Below the pieces are notes generated by a model. That model ran no database searches, was not told where the DNA came from, and was given only the letters and a program-made list of their open reading frames with translations. Position numbers and translations under genes: made by a program. Shown here one piece after another: positions 45,171-55,146 of a DNA stretch of 64,000 bases; positions within the stretch are counted from its first letter, which is position 1; each line of letters starts with the position of its first letter. The stretch is from JAPOXR01 sp965221935 (GTDB lineage Bacteria > Pseudomonadota > Alphaproteobacteria > Rhodobacterales > Rhodobacteraceae), in contig CBDCSZ010000001.1 of assembly GCA_965221935.1 (NCBI GenBank), forward strand, positions 1-64,000, given 5' to 3'.

Positions 45171-45689
45171 ATGCGGACCCCGGCACTGAAGCCAACTCCC
45201 CTTGTTTCAAAGGACGGGCTGTCCGGGATGTTCATGATCGCAGCCGGGCTGCTGCTGCTGACGCTGATCATACCGAATTGGGTGACCGAACCGTCGAGGG
45301 TCCGCGTTGCCGCCCTTGCTCCGTCCTACTACCCGCGGCTGATTGCGGTCTGCCTGGTGGGCATCGGCGCCGCAGTCCTCGGCAGCGCGTTTTTTGGCAA
45401 GGCAGGACCGGCGGAAAGCGCCAGCGACAGAAGACCCGACGCCATGCTTCGGACGACGGCCATCCTGGCAATGCTCACCGCCTGTTTTCTGTCGCTTGAG
45501 TGGCTCGGCTTTGTATTGGCTTCGGCGATCACTGTGGCGCTTGCGCTGCTGCTGGGCGGTGAGCGCCGCTATTGGCTGATCGGCGCAATTGCCCTTTTGC
45601 TGCCGTTTCTGCTGTATCTGTTTTTTCTCAAGATTGCGCGGATTCCGATTCCGGCGGGGCTGCTGCAGCCGCTCATCGGAAACCTATGA
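45171..45689 (+). CDS. tctB: Tripartite tricarboxylate transporter small membrane subunit (TctB)
   Basis: A 172-residue membrane protein with four hydrophobic segments (GMFMIAAGLLLLTLIIP; LIAVCLVGIGAAVLG; AILAMLTACFLSLEWLGFVLASAITVALALLL; LIGAIALLLPFLLYLFF). The pattern APSYYPRL in the loop after the first helix is typical. It ends three bases before tctA. Confidence 0.87.
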   Translation: MRTPALKPTPLVSKDGLSGMFMIAAGLLLLTLIIPNWVTEPSRVRVAALAPSYYPRLIAVCLVGIGAAVLGSAFFGKAGPAESASDRRPDAMLRTTAILAMLTACFLSLEWLGFVLASAITVALALLLGGERRYWLIGAIALLLPFLLYLFFLKIARIPIPAGLLQPLIGNL

Positions 45690-45692
45690 GCG

Positions 45693-47180
45693 ATGCCTGA
45701 TCCCGTCGTTCTGCAACAGGCGATCGGCCTGTTTGCAACATGGCAAAACGTTCTGATCATCGGTCTGGGTGTGCTGATCGGCACGTTTGTGGGCGCCGTT
45801 CCGGGGATGACCACCCCTATGGCCGTTGCCCTCACCCTGCCGTTCACATTCACCATGTCCCCGGTTTCCGGCATCCTGCTGCTGCTCGGTGTCTACAAGG
45901 GCGGAATCTACGGCGGCTCGATCACAGCCATCCTCATCAATGCGCCCGGAACGCCGGCGGCTTCCTGCACCGTGCTTGACGGCTACCCGCTGGCGCAGAA
46001 GGGTCAGGCGAGGCGCGCCCTGGACATTGCCCTTTACGCGTCTGTCATTGCCGACTTTATCTCCAATCTCTCACTGATATTTTTCGCCGGCATGCTGGCC
46101 AGCCTCGCGCTGGCGTTCGGTTCTCCCGAAGTGTTCACGCTGATTGTATTTTCGCTGACGATCATCGCCGGGGTCTCAGGGGACAAGCTCCTTAAGGGTC
46201 TCGGCGCCGCCTGTTTCGGCCTTTTGCTGGCCACAATTGGGCTGGATCTCGTCTACGGCACGGACCGTTTCGTGTTCGGCCAGGTCGATCTCATGGCGGG
46301 TCTGAATTTCATACCGGTGCTGATCGGCCTGTTCGCGATTCCCGAAATCATCGCCCATTTCGGCCGAATTGAGATGCCGCGGAAGCACAGCGCCCTCGCC
46401 GGCGCCGCCGCGTCTCTTTCAGATCTGAAACGCTGCAGAAAGACCATTCTCCGCGGCAGTGCGATCGGTGTGGTTCTCGGCGCCATACCCGGCATCGGCG
46501 GCGCTCCTTCCGCCTTTCTCAGCTATGCAGAGGCAAAACGAAATTCACCGAACGGTGACAGGTTCGGGTCCGGCGAAATTGAAGGCGTCGCGGCCGCCGA
46601 GAGCGGCAACAATGGCGTTGCCGGCGCCACCTTGATTCCGCTGCTCGCGCTGGGGATTCCCGGCGATGTGATCACGGCGATCGTTCTTGGAGCCTTCATG
46701 ATCCACGGTTTGCGGCCCGGCCCGCTGCTGTTTCAGGACAATCTGAGCCTGATCTATGCGCTGTTCTTGGGAATCATGCTGAGTTCGGTCTACCTCTTTG
46801 CCGTCGGCAAGGCATCAATACGCGTCATCAGCCGCATTGCCGATGTGCCGCACCGCATTCTGTTTCCGATTGTGCTGGTCCTGTGCATTTACGGCTCCTA
46901 CGCCGTCAACAACTCCATTTTCGATGTCGGCGTCATGTTTGCCATGGGTGCGGTCGGCTACGCAATGCGGCGGCTTGCCATACCGCCGGCTCCATTCCTG
47001 ATCGCCTTTATCCTGGGTCCCCTGCTCGAGGACAATTTTCGGCAGTCCCTGCTGCTGTTGCGCGGAGACTGGTCGATTTTCGTCTCCAGTCCCATCTGCT
47101 GGCTGTTTTGGGGCCTGACGGCGGTCACCCTGGCGCTCCTGATCCGCCGCAATCTGCGCCCCGGCGGCCGCAGCAAGTGA
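45693..47180 (+). CDS. tctA: Tripartite tricarboxylate transporter permease (TctA)
   Basis: A 495-residue membrane protein, the large permease of the TTT family, with about twelve hydrophobic segments. The signature GTFVGAVPGMTTPMAVAL and GGIYGGSITAILINAPGTPAA near the N-terminus and the repeat of it, LGAIPGIGGAPSAFLSYAEAKR, in the middle are the family's paired motifs. Follows tctB after three bases. Confidence 0.94.
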   Translation: MPDPVVLQQAIGLFATWQNVLIIGLGVLIGTFVGAVPGMTTPMAVALTLPFTFTMSPVSGILLLLGVYKGGIYGGSITAILINAPGTPAASCTVLDGYPLAQKGQARRALDIALYASVIADFISNLSLIFFAGMLASLALAFGSPEVFTLIVFSLTIIAGVSGDKLLKGLGAACFGLLLATIGLDLVYGTDRFVFGQVDLMAGLNFIPVLIGLFAIPEIIAHFGRIEMPRKHSALAGAAASLSDLKRCRKTILRGSAIGVVLGAIPGIGGAPSAFLSYAEAKRNSPNGDRFGSGEIEGVAAAESGNNGVAGATLIPLLALGIPGDVITAIVLGAFMIHGLRPGPLLFQDNLSLIYALFLGIMLSSVYLFAVGKASIRVISRIADVPHRILFPIVLVLCIYGSYAVNNSIFDVGVMFAMGAVGYAMRRLAIPPAPFLIAFILGPLLEDNFRQSLLLLRGDWSIFVSSPICWLFWGLTAVTLALLIRRNLRPGGRSK

Positions 47181-47226
47181 CGCGGCTGGCGTTCGGTCCC
47201 GAATCCCGCAGCGGCGCAGACTGACC

Positions 47227-48939
47227 ATGGAGAGCTTCACCTTCGGGATTGTCGCTGACACTCACATCAGGGACCCTTCGGGCGATCTGTCGTCGCCGTT
47301 TCCGGTCAATGACAAAGCGAATGACAGGGCGCGGTTCGCCGTCGGACTGATGGCCGCCAGCAAACCCGATTTCGTCGTTCATCTTGGAGATGTGGTCCAT
47401 CCTCTCCCGCACACGCGGTCCTTTGTTCCCGCGGCCCGCGAAGCCCACAGGATTCTGCAGCCCTTGAAGCCGAACCTGTTTTTCGTTCCCGGAAACCACG
47501 ACATCGGCGACAAGCGGCTGGCTGTGTCACCGGCCGCCGCCGTCAGCGATGCGGCGATCTCGTCTTACAGCGCGGCGTTTGGCGAACACCGCCATGTGTT
47601 CCGCCACAAGGGCGCGGCATTCGTCTGCATCAATTCGTCCCTCGTCAATTCCGGGCTTGCGGCGGAACAGGAGCAGCAATCGTGGCTGGAAACAGCGCTC
47701 GCGTCCCTGAAAGGAGAACGGGTTTATCTGTTCTCGCATTATCCGCCCTTTATCTCTGACCCAAAAGAAGACGAACACTACGACAATATCGCCGAACCGG
47801 GGCGGTCATGGCTGCTGAAGCTGGCGGCGAATGCCGGCGTCAACACGATCTTCTCCGGCCACGCACACCACTTCTTCTACAATCGATACCGCGGCGTGCG
47901 GCTGTTCAGTCTTCCGGCGACCAGCTTCACCCGGCAGGACTATGCGGAACTTTTCCCGGTATCGCCCGCCGGCGAACACGGGCGGGATGACACCGGAAAG
48001 CTCAGCGTGACACTGCAGAGGGTCGACGCGCACAACCCGCCGCCAGTCCTGATTGCAACCGGCGGGGCGACGGGACAGGCGGCGGCAAAAGCCGTTCAGG
48101 CGCGGCGGCAGCCGGCGCCGCTGCCGCTCATACCCCATCTCCGGCACGCCTGGCACGTGCCCAAACTGCTGCCCTACAACGGGCCAATGGAGGAATTCAG
48201 CCGCAAGGAAGCGCGCAACGACTATCCGCTGCTGCGGCTGCTGCAGCTGGGAATCGAAACGATCCGTGTGCCGCTCTCCGATCTTTGCGTTCCCCGCGCC
48301 CGCCGGAGGATAGATGACTGGACCGCGCTTGGACGCAAAATCGTGCCCTTTTGCATCGCCGCCCCCTCGCGCGGCCAATTGACCGAACTCGCTGCTTGCA
48401 CGCAAAACGTTTCGGCATTGGAAATCTTGTCACCGAAAGTTGGCCAAAGCGACATTGCCGCCGCCCTGCCGCAAAGTTTCGACACGTGTCCGGTATGGCT
48501 CAGCGGCGTCAATTCCTCGGCGTTCAGCGATGATTCAGATTCGGTGTTTTTTCACTCCGTGACGTCCGGGCTTCCGCTGTCGGCGATCGAAAACATCGAT
48601 CCGCGGATCCTGAATCTGCCGTGGGTGAAAGGATTGGTGATGCGGCTTGGCTGGGAAGACTGCGCGCCCGCGGCGCTGCGCAGAGGGCTGGCCGCGGTTC
48701 AGCGGTCCGGCCTCACGCTGGTCGTGAACATCTGCATCGCCTGTGACAATCCGGCCCGCGCGAACTTCAGCGGCGAGCTGATCGCGGAACGCATCGACGA
48801 TTGTCTTGAAACGGCGCGCCGGCATCCGGAACTGGTCCTGACAATCGACACTTTCGAAGATGTCGACCGCGGCTACAGCCCGCGCTTCGGGCTGATCGAC
48901 CGGCTGGGCAATATCCGCATTATGCCAGGATCCGCATGA
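47227..48939 (+). CDS. Metallophosphoesterase with a C-terminal TIM-barrel-like domain
   Basis: A 570-residue protein. The N-terminal 270 residues are a calcineurin-type phosphoesterase: Asp11/His13 in VADTHIRD, GD at 54-55, GNHD at 89-92, SHYPP at 170-174 and GHAHH at 211-215. Residues 300-570 form a separate domain with a regular beta-alpha alternation and repeated motifs such as ALEILSPKVGQ, LVMRLGWEDC and LTLVVNICIACD, resembling a TIM barrel. It is 46 bases after tctA and probably part of that operon, so it may hydrolyse a phosphate ester related to the imported compound. Confidence 0.85.
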   Translation: MESFTFGIVADTHIRDPSGDLSSPFPVNDKANDRARFAVGLMAASKPDFVVHLGDVVHPLPHTRSFVPAAREAHRILQPLKPNLFFVPGNHDIGDKRLAVSPAAAVSDAAISSYSAAFGEHRHVFRHKGAAFVCINSSLVNSGLAAEQEQQSWLETALASLKGERVYLFSHYPPFISDPKEDEHYDNIAEPGRSWLLKLAANAGVNTIFSGHAHHFFYNRYRGVRLFSLPATSFTRQDYAELFPVSPAGEHGRDDTGKLSVTLQRVDAHNPPPVLIATGGATGQAAAKAVQARRQPAPLPLIPHLRHAWHVPKLLPYNGPMEEFSRKEARNDYPLLRLLQLGIETIRVPLSDLCVPRARRRIDDWTALGRKIVPFCIAAPSRGQLTELAACTQNVSALEILSPKVGQSDIAAALPQSFDTCPVWLSGVNSSAFSDDSDSVFFHSVTSGLPLSAIENIDPRILNLPWVKGLVMRLGWEDCAPAALRRGLAAVQRSGLTLVVNICIACDNPARANFSGELIAERIDDCLETARRHPELVLTIDTFEDVDRGYSPRFGLIDRLGNIRIMPGSA

Positions 48940-49019
48940 CCGCGCCGCAGCTGCCGGCCAGGCCTCTCAATCCCATGGGACAGTCCGCCGCACACTGGCG
49001 CGCGCACCGATTTTTTTTG

Positions 49020-49097
49020 TGGCGCGGTTGACGGGGCTCGAACCCGCGACCTCCGGCGTGACAGGCCGGCACTCTAACCAATCTGAGCTACAACCGC
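49020..49097 (-). tRNA. tRNA-Asp (anticodon GTC)
   Basis: On the minus strand, acceptor arm GCGGTTG pairs with CAACCGC, the anticodon stem CCGGC/GCCGG encloses CTGTCAC (GTC anticodon), the T-loop is GGGTTCGAGCCCC, the discriminator is G and CCA is encoded. G73 and GTC fit tRNA-Asp. Coordinates include the CCA. Confidence 0.96.
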
Positions 49098-49196
49098 CCA
49101 ACAATTCGGCAATGCCAATGTTTGCGGCTTGCGCTGCTATTGAAACGGGACGCGGAAGTCAAGCCAAAAACAACCGGCCCGCCCGTTTGCCGGCGG

Positions 49197-50336
49197 TCAG
49201 TTCGGGTCAAGCCAGCTGATCTCAGCGCCTTCCCGGGCAAGCGCCGGCGCGCTGCGGTCCAGCTTAAAATGCGATCTCGAGAATCTGATCGGCGTCCGCA
49301 TCCCCGGCACACCTTCGGGATCAATTCTCATGCCGCGGGCGGCGCACTGCGGATCCCGAATCGCCTCTTCAACCGAATTGATGGGCCCCGCCGGGACTCC
49401 CGCCGCAATCAGGCGGGTCACCAGATCGGCCTTCGGCCAGCGCCTGGTGCGGCTGTTCAGACTGGCATTCATTTCTTGTCTGTTGGCCAATCTCGCTTCA
49501 CTCTTTGAATAGCGGTCGTCCGCGGCCATCTCGGCCGCATCCAAAGCCTCGCACAGAGAAGCGAACTGCCAGTTGTTGCCGACAGCGATGATGATGTGGC
49601 CGTCTGATGTTTCGTAGGTTTCGTATGGCGTCAGGTTCGGGTGCAGGTTTCCCATTCGTTTGGGCGTCTGGCCAGTCGTCAGGTAATTCATCGCCTGGTT
49701 TGCCAACACACCGGTCATGCAGTCAAAGAGCGCAATATCTATCTGCTGGCCGATCCCGGTCCTTTCCCGTTCGCTGAGCGCCGCCTGTATGCCGACAACC
49801 GCGTACAGCCCGGAAAAAATATCCGCGAACGCGACCCCCATCTTTTGCGGCGGACCGTCTTCCGGCCCGGTGATGTCCATCACGCCGCTCATGCCCTGAA
49901 TCATCAGATCGTAGCCCGGATAGCCGGACCGAGGGCCTGTCTGTCCAAATCCTGTGATTGAACAGTAGACGATGCGCGGGTTCCCGGCCGCGATGCTGGC
50001 AAAATCCAACCCGAATTTCCGCAGCCCGCCGGTTTTGAAATTCTCTATGATCACATCGGCCTGCAGCGCCAGGTCCTTGATCCGCCGCAATTGAACCGGG
50101 TCCTTGAAATCGGCGTTGACCGAACGTTTGCCCCGGTTGCAGGAATAGTAATACGCCGCGCTCCGATCGCCGTCGCGCTCAATGTAAGGCGGGCCCCACT
50201 GGCGTGTGTCGTCGCCGTCCGGGCTTTCAACTTTTATGACATCGGCGCCAAGATCCGCGAGCAGCTGGCCCGCCCATGGACCGGCGAGCACGCGCGAGAT
50301 TTCCAGCGCCTTCAGGCCTGCGAGCGGCACTGTCAA
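49197..50336 (-). CDS. CaiB/BaiF-family CoA transferase
   Basis: A 379-residue class III CoA transferase that moves CoA between acids. LKALEISRVLAGPWAGQLLADLGADVIKVE is the family N-terminus, and the catalytic Asp is Asp143 in YPGYDLMIQGMSG. GHIIIAVGNNWQF and the C-terminal VPAGPINSVEEAI are typical. The substrate is not evident. It stands alone between tRNA genes. Confidence 0.93.
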   Translation of the reverse strand: MTVPLAGLKALEISRVLAGPWAGQLLADLGADVIKVESPDGDDTRQWGPPYIERDGDRSAAYYYSCNRGKRSVNADFKDPVQLRRIKDLALQADVIIENFKTGGLRKFGLDFASIAAGNPRIVYCSITGFGQTGPRSGYPGYDLMIQGMSGVMDITGPEDGPPQKMGVAFADIFSGLYAVVGIQAALSERERTGIGQQIDIALFDCMTGVLANQAMNYLTTGQTPKRMGNLHPNLTPYETYETSDGHIIIAVGNNWQFASLCEALDAAEMAADDRYSKSEARLANRQEMNASLNSRTRRWPKADLVTRLIAAGVPAGPINSVEEAIRDPQCAARGMRIDPEGVPGMRTPIRFSRSHFKLDRSAPALAREGAEISWLDPN

Positions 50337-50479
50337 ATGTCTGCCGTGCGCATTGCGGCATCAGCCTGCGAGATGCGCAAGCGGGTCAGATTCCGTCGAT
50401 TCCGCGCCCCTGCTGCGAATCGCCGCCGGAACCGGCGCGGGTGGCCGATGACGCCGCTTCGCCGGGTCCGGATGCGGGC

Positions 50480-50554
<75 letters not shown>

Positions 50555-50633
50555 GCGCCTGTCGGTGCCTCAAGCACCCGCCTGGCCGCCCCAGGATCCG
50601 TTGCCGCCGGTCCGGCCAATAAACCTGAACAGG

Positions 50634-50708
50634 TGGTGGGTGATGAGAGATTCGAACTCCCGGCATCTTCGATGTGAACGAAGCGCTCTACCGCTGAGCT
50701 AATCACCC
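50634..50708 (-). tRNA. tRNA-Val (anticodon CAC)
   Basis: Same arms as the adjacent tRNA-Val, but the anticodon loop is TTCACAT (CAC). Discriminator A and encoded CCA. The two lie 79 bases apart, probably an old duplication that diverged in the anticodon. Confidence 0.96.
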
Positions 50709-50761
50709 GCCGCCGGCAGCCGAATAATGCGAATTCCGTACGCCCGCAACCAAAAGCCCGC

Positions 50762-53179
50762 TCAGTGTTTCGAGACGCTCACATTCTCAGTCTGCTCTTT
50801 CAGCATCAGAGACTCAGGCATTCCCAGTTCCATGTTCCATTCTATGGACGGCGGAATGTCCGCCAGAGCTTCACGCATCACTTCATCGACATTTGACACT
50901 GGCTTGATCGTCAGATTCTTCGTCACATTGTCAGAGATTTCCGACAGGTCTTTCATATTCTTTTCCGGAATGAGCACGGTTTTGATGCCTCCTCTGGCGG
51001 CCGCCAGAAGTTTGGCTTTCAACCCTCCGATCGGCAGCACACTGCCTCTCAGAGTCACTTCACCGGTCATCGCCACATCGCGGCGGACTTCGATCCCGGT
51101 GAGAACCGACACAATGGCCGTCACCATGGCCACACCGGCGGACGGGCCGTCTTTCGGCATTGCCCCTTCCGGGACGTGGACATGGATGTCGATGTTGGAA
51201 AAGCCGGTCGGTTTGAAGCCGATTTCCGGCGAAATCGAACGCACATAAGTCGATGCGGCCTCAATTGACTCTTTCATCACCGAGCCAAGCTTGCCTGTGG
51301 TTTTCATGCGGCCCTTTCCGGGCATCACCGTAGCTTCGACCGACAAAAGGTCGCCGCCGGCCGCCGTCCAGGCGAGCCCCGTCACCACGCCAACCTGATC
51401 CTTTTCCTGGGCCAGCCCATAGCGGAAATTCGGCAAGCCAAGAAACTCTTCCAGTGACTTCATTGAGATCGTCAGGCTCTTGATCTCTTCCTTCGCCAGT
51501 CTGGTCACTGTTTTCCGCGCCAGTTTGGCGATTTCCCGCTCCAGGTTCCGCACCCCCGCCTCACGGGTGTAAATTCGGATCAACTCCAAAAGCGCGCTGT
51601 CCTTGATGCGGAATTCGCTCGCCTTGACTCCATGCGCTTTGCGCTGCTTGGGTATCAAATGGCGTTTGGCGATCTCGATTTTTTCGTCTTCGGTGTAACC
51701 CTCCAGCGAGATCACCTCCATGCGGTCGCGCAGCGGCGGCGGAATGTGATCGATGTAGTTGGCCGTCGTGATGAACAGCACGTCTGACAAGTCGTAGTCG
51801 ATATCCAGGTAGTGATCCACGAAGCGCGAATTCTGCTCGGGATCCAGAACCTCCAACAATGCGCTTGACGGATCTCCCCGGACAGAATTGCCGAGTTTGT
51901 CCACCTCGTCCAGCAGCATCAACGCATTGACCGACTGCGCTTTTTTCATTGACTGGATGATGCGGCCGGGCATTGAGCCGATATAGGTTCGGCGGTGGCC
52001 GCGGATTTCAGCCTCGTCGCCGACGCCGCCGAGGGAGATGCGGACAAAGTCACGCCCGGTCGCCCGCGCCGCCGATTGACCGAGCGAGGTCTTGCCGACG
52101 CCGGGCGGGCCGACCAGACACAGTATCGGACCCGACACCTTTTTGGTTCGCTGCTGCACGGCGATGTATTCAACGATCCGCTCTTTGACCTTTTCCAAGC
52201 CGAAATGGTCTTCATCGAGGATCCGCTCGGCCTCGCCAAGATCCTGTTTGATTTCTTTCTTGTCGCCCCAGGGAATGGAAAGAATCCAGTCCAGGTAATT
52301 CCGCACCACGGTGGCTTCCGAAATGTTGTTTCCCATGGAACGCAGTTTCTTCAGCTCGCCGATCGCCTTGTCCCTTGCCTCTTTGGACAGTTTTGTCTTT
52401 GCGATCCGCGCTTCAAATTCTTCAATTTCGGACTTTTCCTCGGTGTCGCCGAGTTCGCGCTGAATGGCCTTCATCTGTTCGTTCAGATAATATTCGCGCT
52501 GAGTTTTGCTCATCTGCGATCTGACGCGCCGCTTGACCTTTTTCTCCACCTGCGCGGCGTGATTTTCTTCTTCCGTCAGTTTCAGAGCTTCGGTGAGCCG
52601 CGCCTTGACGTCTGTCATTTCCAAGATCGCCTGCCGACGCGGCACTTCGACATTCAGATGGCTGGCGACGGCGTCTGCGAGCTGCGCCGGATTCTTGAAT
52701 TCAAAAACATCCTTGAAGATATCTTCGTTTCCGGTCTTCAGCCGGGCGGCGTAGTTTTGGAATTCGGTCCGCAGCCGGTCGGTCATGACTTTCAGTTCAA
52801 GTTTCGTCTGCGGGTCGTCGTCAAGCGTGTCCTCAATCGGCTGCGCGTCGGCCATAACGCAGCCGTCGTCACCGACAAGATACTGGTCAACCGCCATACG
52901 GATCTGACCTTCCACCAGCACCTTGATGGTCCCATCCGGCAGCTTCAAAAGCTGCAGAATATTTGCCAGAACGGCAACGTCGTAGACCTCAGTCGGTCCT
53001 GGATCGTCAGTCTGCGGATCCTTTTGCGCCGCCAGGATCAATCCGCATTCGTTGCTGACCGCGTGTTCAAGCGCCCTGACAGATTTTTTTCGGCCGACAA
53101 ACAGCGGGCAAATCATGTTAGGAAACACGACGATGTCGCGGAGGGGAAGAACCGGGTAAGGCTCGTCGGAAGTTGTCAT
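50762..53179 (-). CDS. lon: ATP-dependent protease Lon
   Basis: A full-length 805-residue cytoplasmic Lon (La) that degrades misfolded and regulatory proteins. The N-terminal LON substrate-binding domain (LPLRDIVVFPNM) is followed by the AAA+ module: Walker A GPPGVGKTS at 357-365, Walker B MLLDEVD at 421-427. The protease domain has the Ser680/Lys723 dyad (PKDGPSAG and GGLKAKL). It starts at ATG 53179. Not in the usual clpX-lon neighbourhood here. Confidence 0.98.
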   Translation of the reverse strand: MTTSDEPYPVLPLRDIVVFPNMICPLFVGRKKSVRALEHAVSNECGLILAAQKDPQTDDPGPTEVYDVAVLANILQLLKLPDGTIKVLVEGQIRMAVDQYLVGDDGCVMADAQPIEDTLDDDPQTKLELKVMTDRLRTEFQNYAARLKTGNEDIFKDVFEFKNPAQLADAVASHLNVEVPRRQAILEMTDVKARLTEALKLTEEENHAAQVEKKVKRRVRSQMSKTQREYYLNEQMKAIQRELGDTEEKSEIEEFEARIAKTKLSKEARDKAIGELKKLRSMGNNISEATVVRNYLDWILSIPWGDKKEIKQDLGEAERILDEDHFGLEKVKERIVEYIAVQQRTKKVSGPILCLVGPPGVGKTSLGQSAARATGRDFVRISLGGVGDEAEIRGHRRTYIGSMPGRIIQSMKKAQSVNALMLLDEVDKLGNSVRGDPSSALLEVLDPEQNSRFVDHYLDIDYDLSDVLFITTANYIDHIPPPLRDRMEVISLEGYTEDEKIEIAKRHLIPKQRKAHGVKASEFRIKDSALLELIRIYTREAGVRNLEREIAKLARKTVTRLAKEEIKSLTISMKSLEEFLGLPNFRYGLAQEKDQVGVVTGLAWTAAGGDLLSVEATVMPGKGRMKTTGKLGSVMKESIEAASTYVRSISPEIGFKPTGFSNIDIHVHVPEGAMPKDGPSAGVAMVTAIVSVLTGIEVRRDVAMTGEVTLRGSVLPIGGLKAKLLAAARGGIKTVLIPEKNMKDLSEISDNVTKNLTIKPVSNVDEVMREALADIPPSIEWNMELGMPESLMLKEQTENVSVSKH

Positions 53180-53454
53180 GTCGTCTCCTCATCGCCCTCG
53201 GCGACCAATTCCGGCCAACCAGCCGCTCTCACATCTGTCACCGCCGACGGCATAAGTCGCCTCGGAAAAACACCCCACAGGGGCCAGACAGCCACAGTTC
53301 GGCTCACCTTCAGGCCGACACCGCCGGCTGGAGCCGGCATGCAGCCACAGCCATTCACCCCTCTGGCGCTGAATCGCCGCTGCAAAGCCGCAATCGCGGT
53401 TTACAAGTGGTTGCAGTCACAATGCCTGTCAAGTCCGAGGCCGCGCGCTCAGAC

Positions 53455-54570
53455 TTAACAATAGTTCCAATTCCGCCGAAAGTCACAGCAGAATTCAGCC
53501 AGCGATCTGTTTGCGATGGCCTCGCGAATGCGTGCCATCAGATCCTGGTAGAACCGAAGATTATGCCCGGTCAACAGCATTGCCGACAGGATTTCGCCGG
53601 ACTTGCAGAGGTGATGGAGATAGGCGCGCGTGTAATTTGCGCAGGTCGGGCAGCCGCAGCGCGGGTCGAGCGGCTCCGGGTCCCCGGCGTGGCGGGCGTT
53701 TTTCAGATTCACTGGCCCACGCGATGTGAATGCCTGGCCTGTGCGGCCCGAACGCGTTGGCAGAACACAGTCAAACATGTCGATTCCTCTTTCGACCCCG
53801 CCAACGATATCGTCAGGCTTTCCCACCCCCATCAGGTAGCGGGGTCTGTCGCCGGGCAGCATCGCAGGCGCATAGTCGAGCACTTCAAACATTGTTTCCT
53901 GCCCTTCTCCGACTGCGAGACCGCCCACGGCATAGCCGTCAAATCCGGTTTCGGCCAAACGCTGCGAACTCTCCGCCCGCAGATCGCGGAACACCGATCC
54001 CTGCTGAATTCCGAACAGGGCGCGCCCCCTGCGGGCGCCGAAGGCTTCACGCGAACGGGCGGCCCAGCGCATGGACAGCCGCATTGAGGATGCCGCCTCC
54101 CGCTTGTCCGCCGGAAATGACATGCATTCGTCAAAACACATGACGATGTCCGAACCGAGTTCGGTCTGCACTTCGACCGAACGCTCCGGCGACAACTCGT
54201 GCATCGATCCGTCAATGTGAGATTTGAACCGCACGCCGCGCTCTTCAATTTTTCGCAGCGATTTCAGGCTCATCACCTGAAACCCGCCGGAGTCAGTCAG
54301 GATTGGGCGGCGCCAATTCATGAATCTGTGCAGTCCGCCCAGCTGTTCGATGCGTCGTGACCCAGGTCTCAGCATCAGGTGGTAGGTGTTGCAAAGCAGG
54401 ATGTCCGCGCCGGTTTCCGCGACCTGTTCGGGCAGCATTGCTTTCACTGTCGCCGCGGTTCCGACCGGCATGAACGTCGGCGTTCGCACGGGCCCTCTGC
54501 GGGTGTCAACAACGCCGGCGCGGGCCTTGCCGTCCGTCGCTACGATTCGAAATCCGGGTTCAACGCTCAT
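53455..54570 (-). CDS. tgt: Queuine tRNA-ribosyltransferase
   Basis: A 371-residue enzyme that exchanges guanine 34 for a queuosine precursor in tRNAs with GUN anticodons, such as the tRNA-Asp in this window. TFMPVGTAATVKAMLPEQV, NTYHLMLRPG, GGFQVMSL and PERSVEVQTELGSDIVMCFDEC are the characteristic motifs. The zinc site is in DPRCGCPTCANYTRAYLHHLC near the C-terminus. queA and the queuosine genes are not adjacent. Confidence 0.97.
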   Translation of the reverse strand: MSVEPGFRIVATDGKARAGVVDTRRGPVRTPTFMPVGTAATVKAMLPEQVAETGADILLCNTYHLMLRPGSRRIEQLGGLHRFMNWRRPILTDSGGFQVMSLKSLRKIEERGVRFKSHIDGSMHELSPERSVEVQTELGSDIVMCFDECMSFPADKREAASSMRLSMRWAARSREAFGARRGRALFGIQQGSVFRDLRAESSQRLAETGFDGYAVGGLAVGEGQETMFEVLDYAPAMLPGDRPRYLMGVGKPDDIVGGVERGIDMFDCVLPTRSGRTGQAFTSRGPVNLKNARHAGDPEPLDPRCGCPTCANYTRAYLHHLCKSGEILSAMLLTGHNLRFYQDLMARIREAIANRSLAEFCCDFRRNWNYC

Positions 54571-55146
54571 ATTCTATAGCCGGGGATCGCCCGCATCCGA
54601 ACCTTATGTTTCTCGGCCGCGGCCAGACACGCGGCTGCCGCATTTGCCTCGCCATCAATTGCCGGAAATCCATGGCAATGCAACCGGTTCGGCACGGCGC
54701 CCGTGCGGCGGCGGCGGCGCATCGGGCTCCGACCGCCGGCACTCGCCGTGACAGATAGCCGCGCCGCAATCCGGCCCCGGATTAGACTGCCGCCCGCGAC
54801 CTTTGCGTCAGCCGGCGACAGATGGACGGCCCTCTTGGTCGCCGACCGACGCGCCCATCCCGTTCACAGCGCCTGCAGGTGGCAGGAAGGCAGGGTAAAT
54901 CTGTTCTGTTTTTTTGACGTCACTTGGGTTCGACGCAAGTGTTTTTTGCACCTCACCGATGGGCCTTTTTCCGCGTGATGTGACGTCGCGTCGACCCTTG
55001 ACAAGGCCCCGGCGCGCATGATTCTGCGCCCGGCGCTGTTGTCAGGCGACGTTTCCGGCGATTTGGGGATTTCCGGACATGCCTGTTCGCCCTGTCTTCG
55101 CGGGCGGCGACAGGATTGGCCGTTCAGGCGCGGGCGAGGCGCGTCT
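54571..55146. other. Gene-free region between tgt and the ISAs1 element
   Basis: No supported gene in about 575 bases. The tgt promoter should lie near 54600. Two copies of a GACGTC-containing sequence (about 54916 and 54981) and a hairpin with a T-run are the visible features. Part of the right side is the non-coding end of the ISAs1-type element. Confidence 0.45.
54921..54947 (+). terminator. Hairpin followed by a T-run
   Basis: CACTTG (54921-54926) pairs with CAAGTG (54936-54941) and is followed by six T residues on the plus strand, the form of an intrinsic terminator. No plus-strand gene is recognised just upstream, so what it would terminate is unclear. Confidence 0.4.

Noticed and set aside
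51995..53458. A 487-codon plus-strand frame opposite lon
   Set aside because: It mirrors the highly conserved lon gene and has no recognisable protein features.
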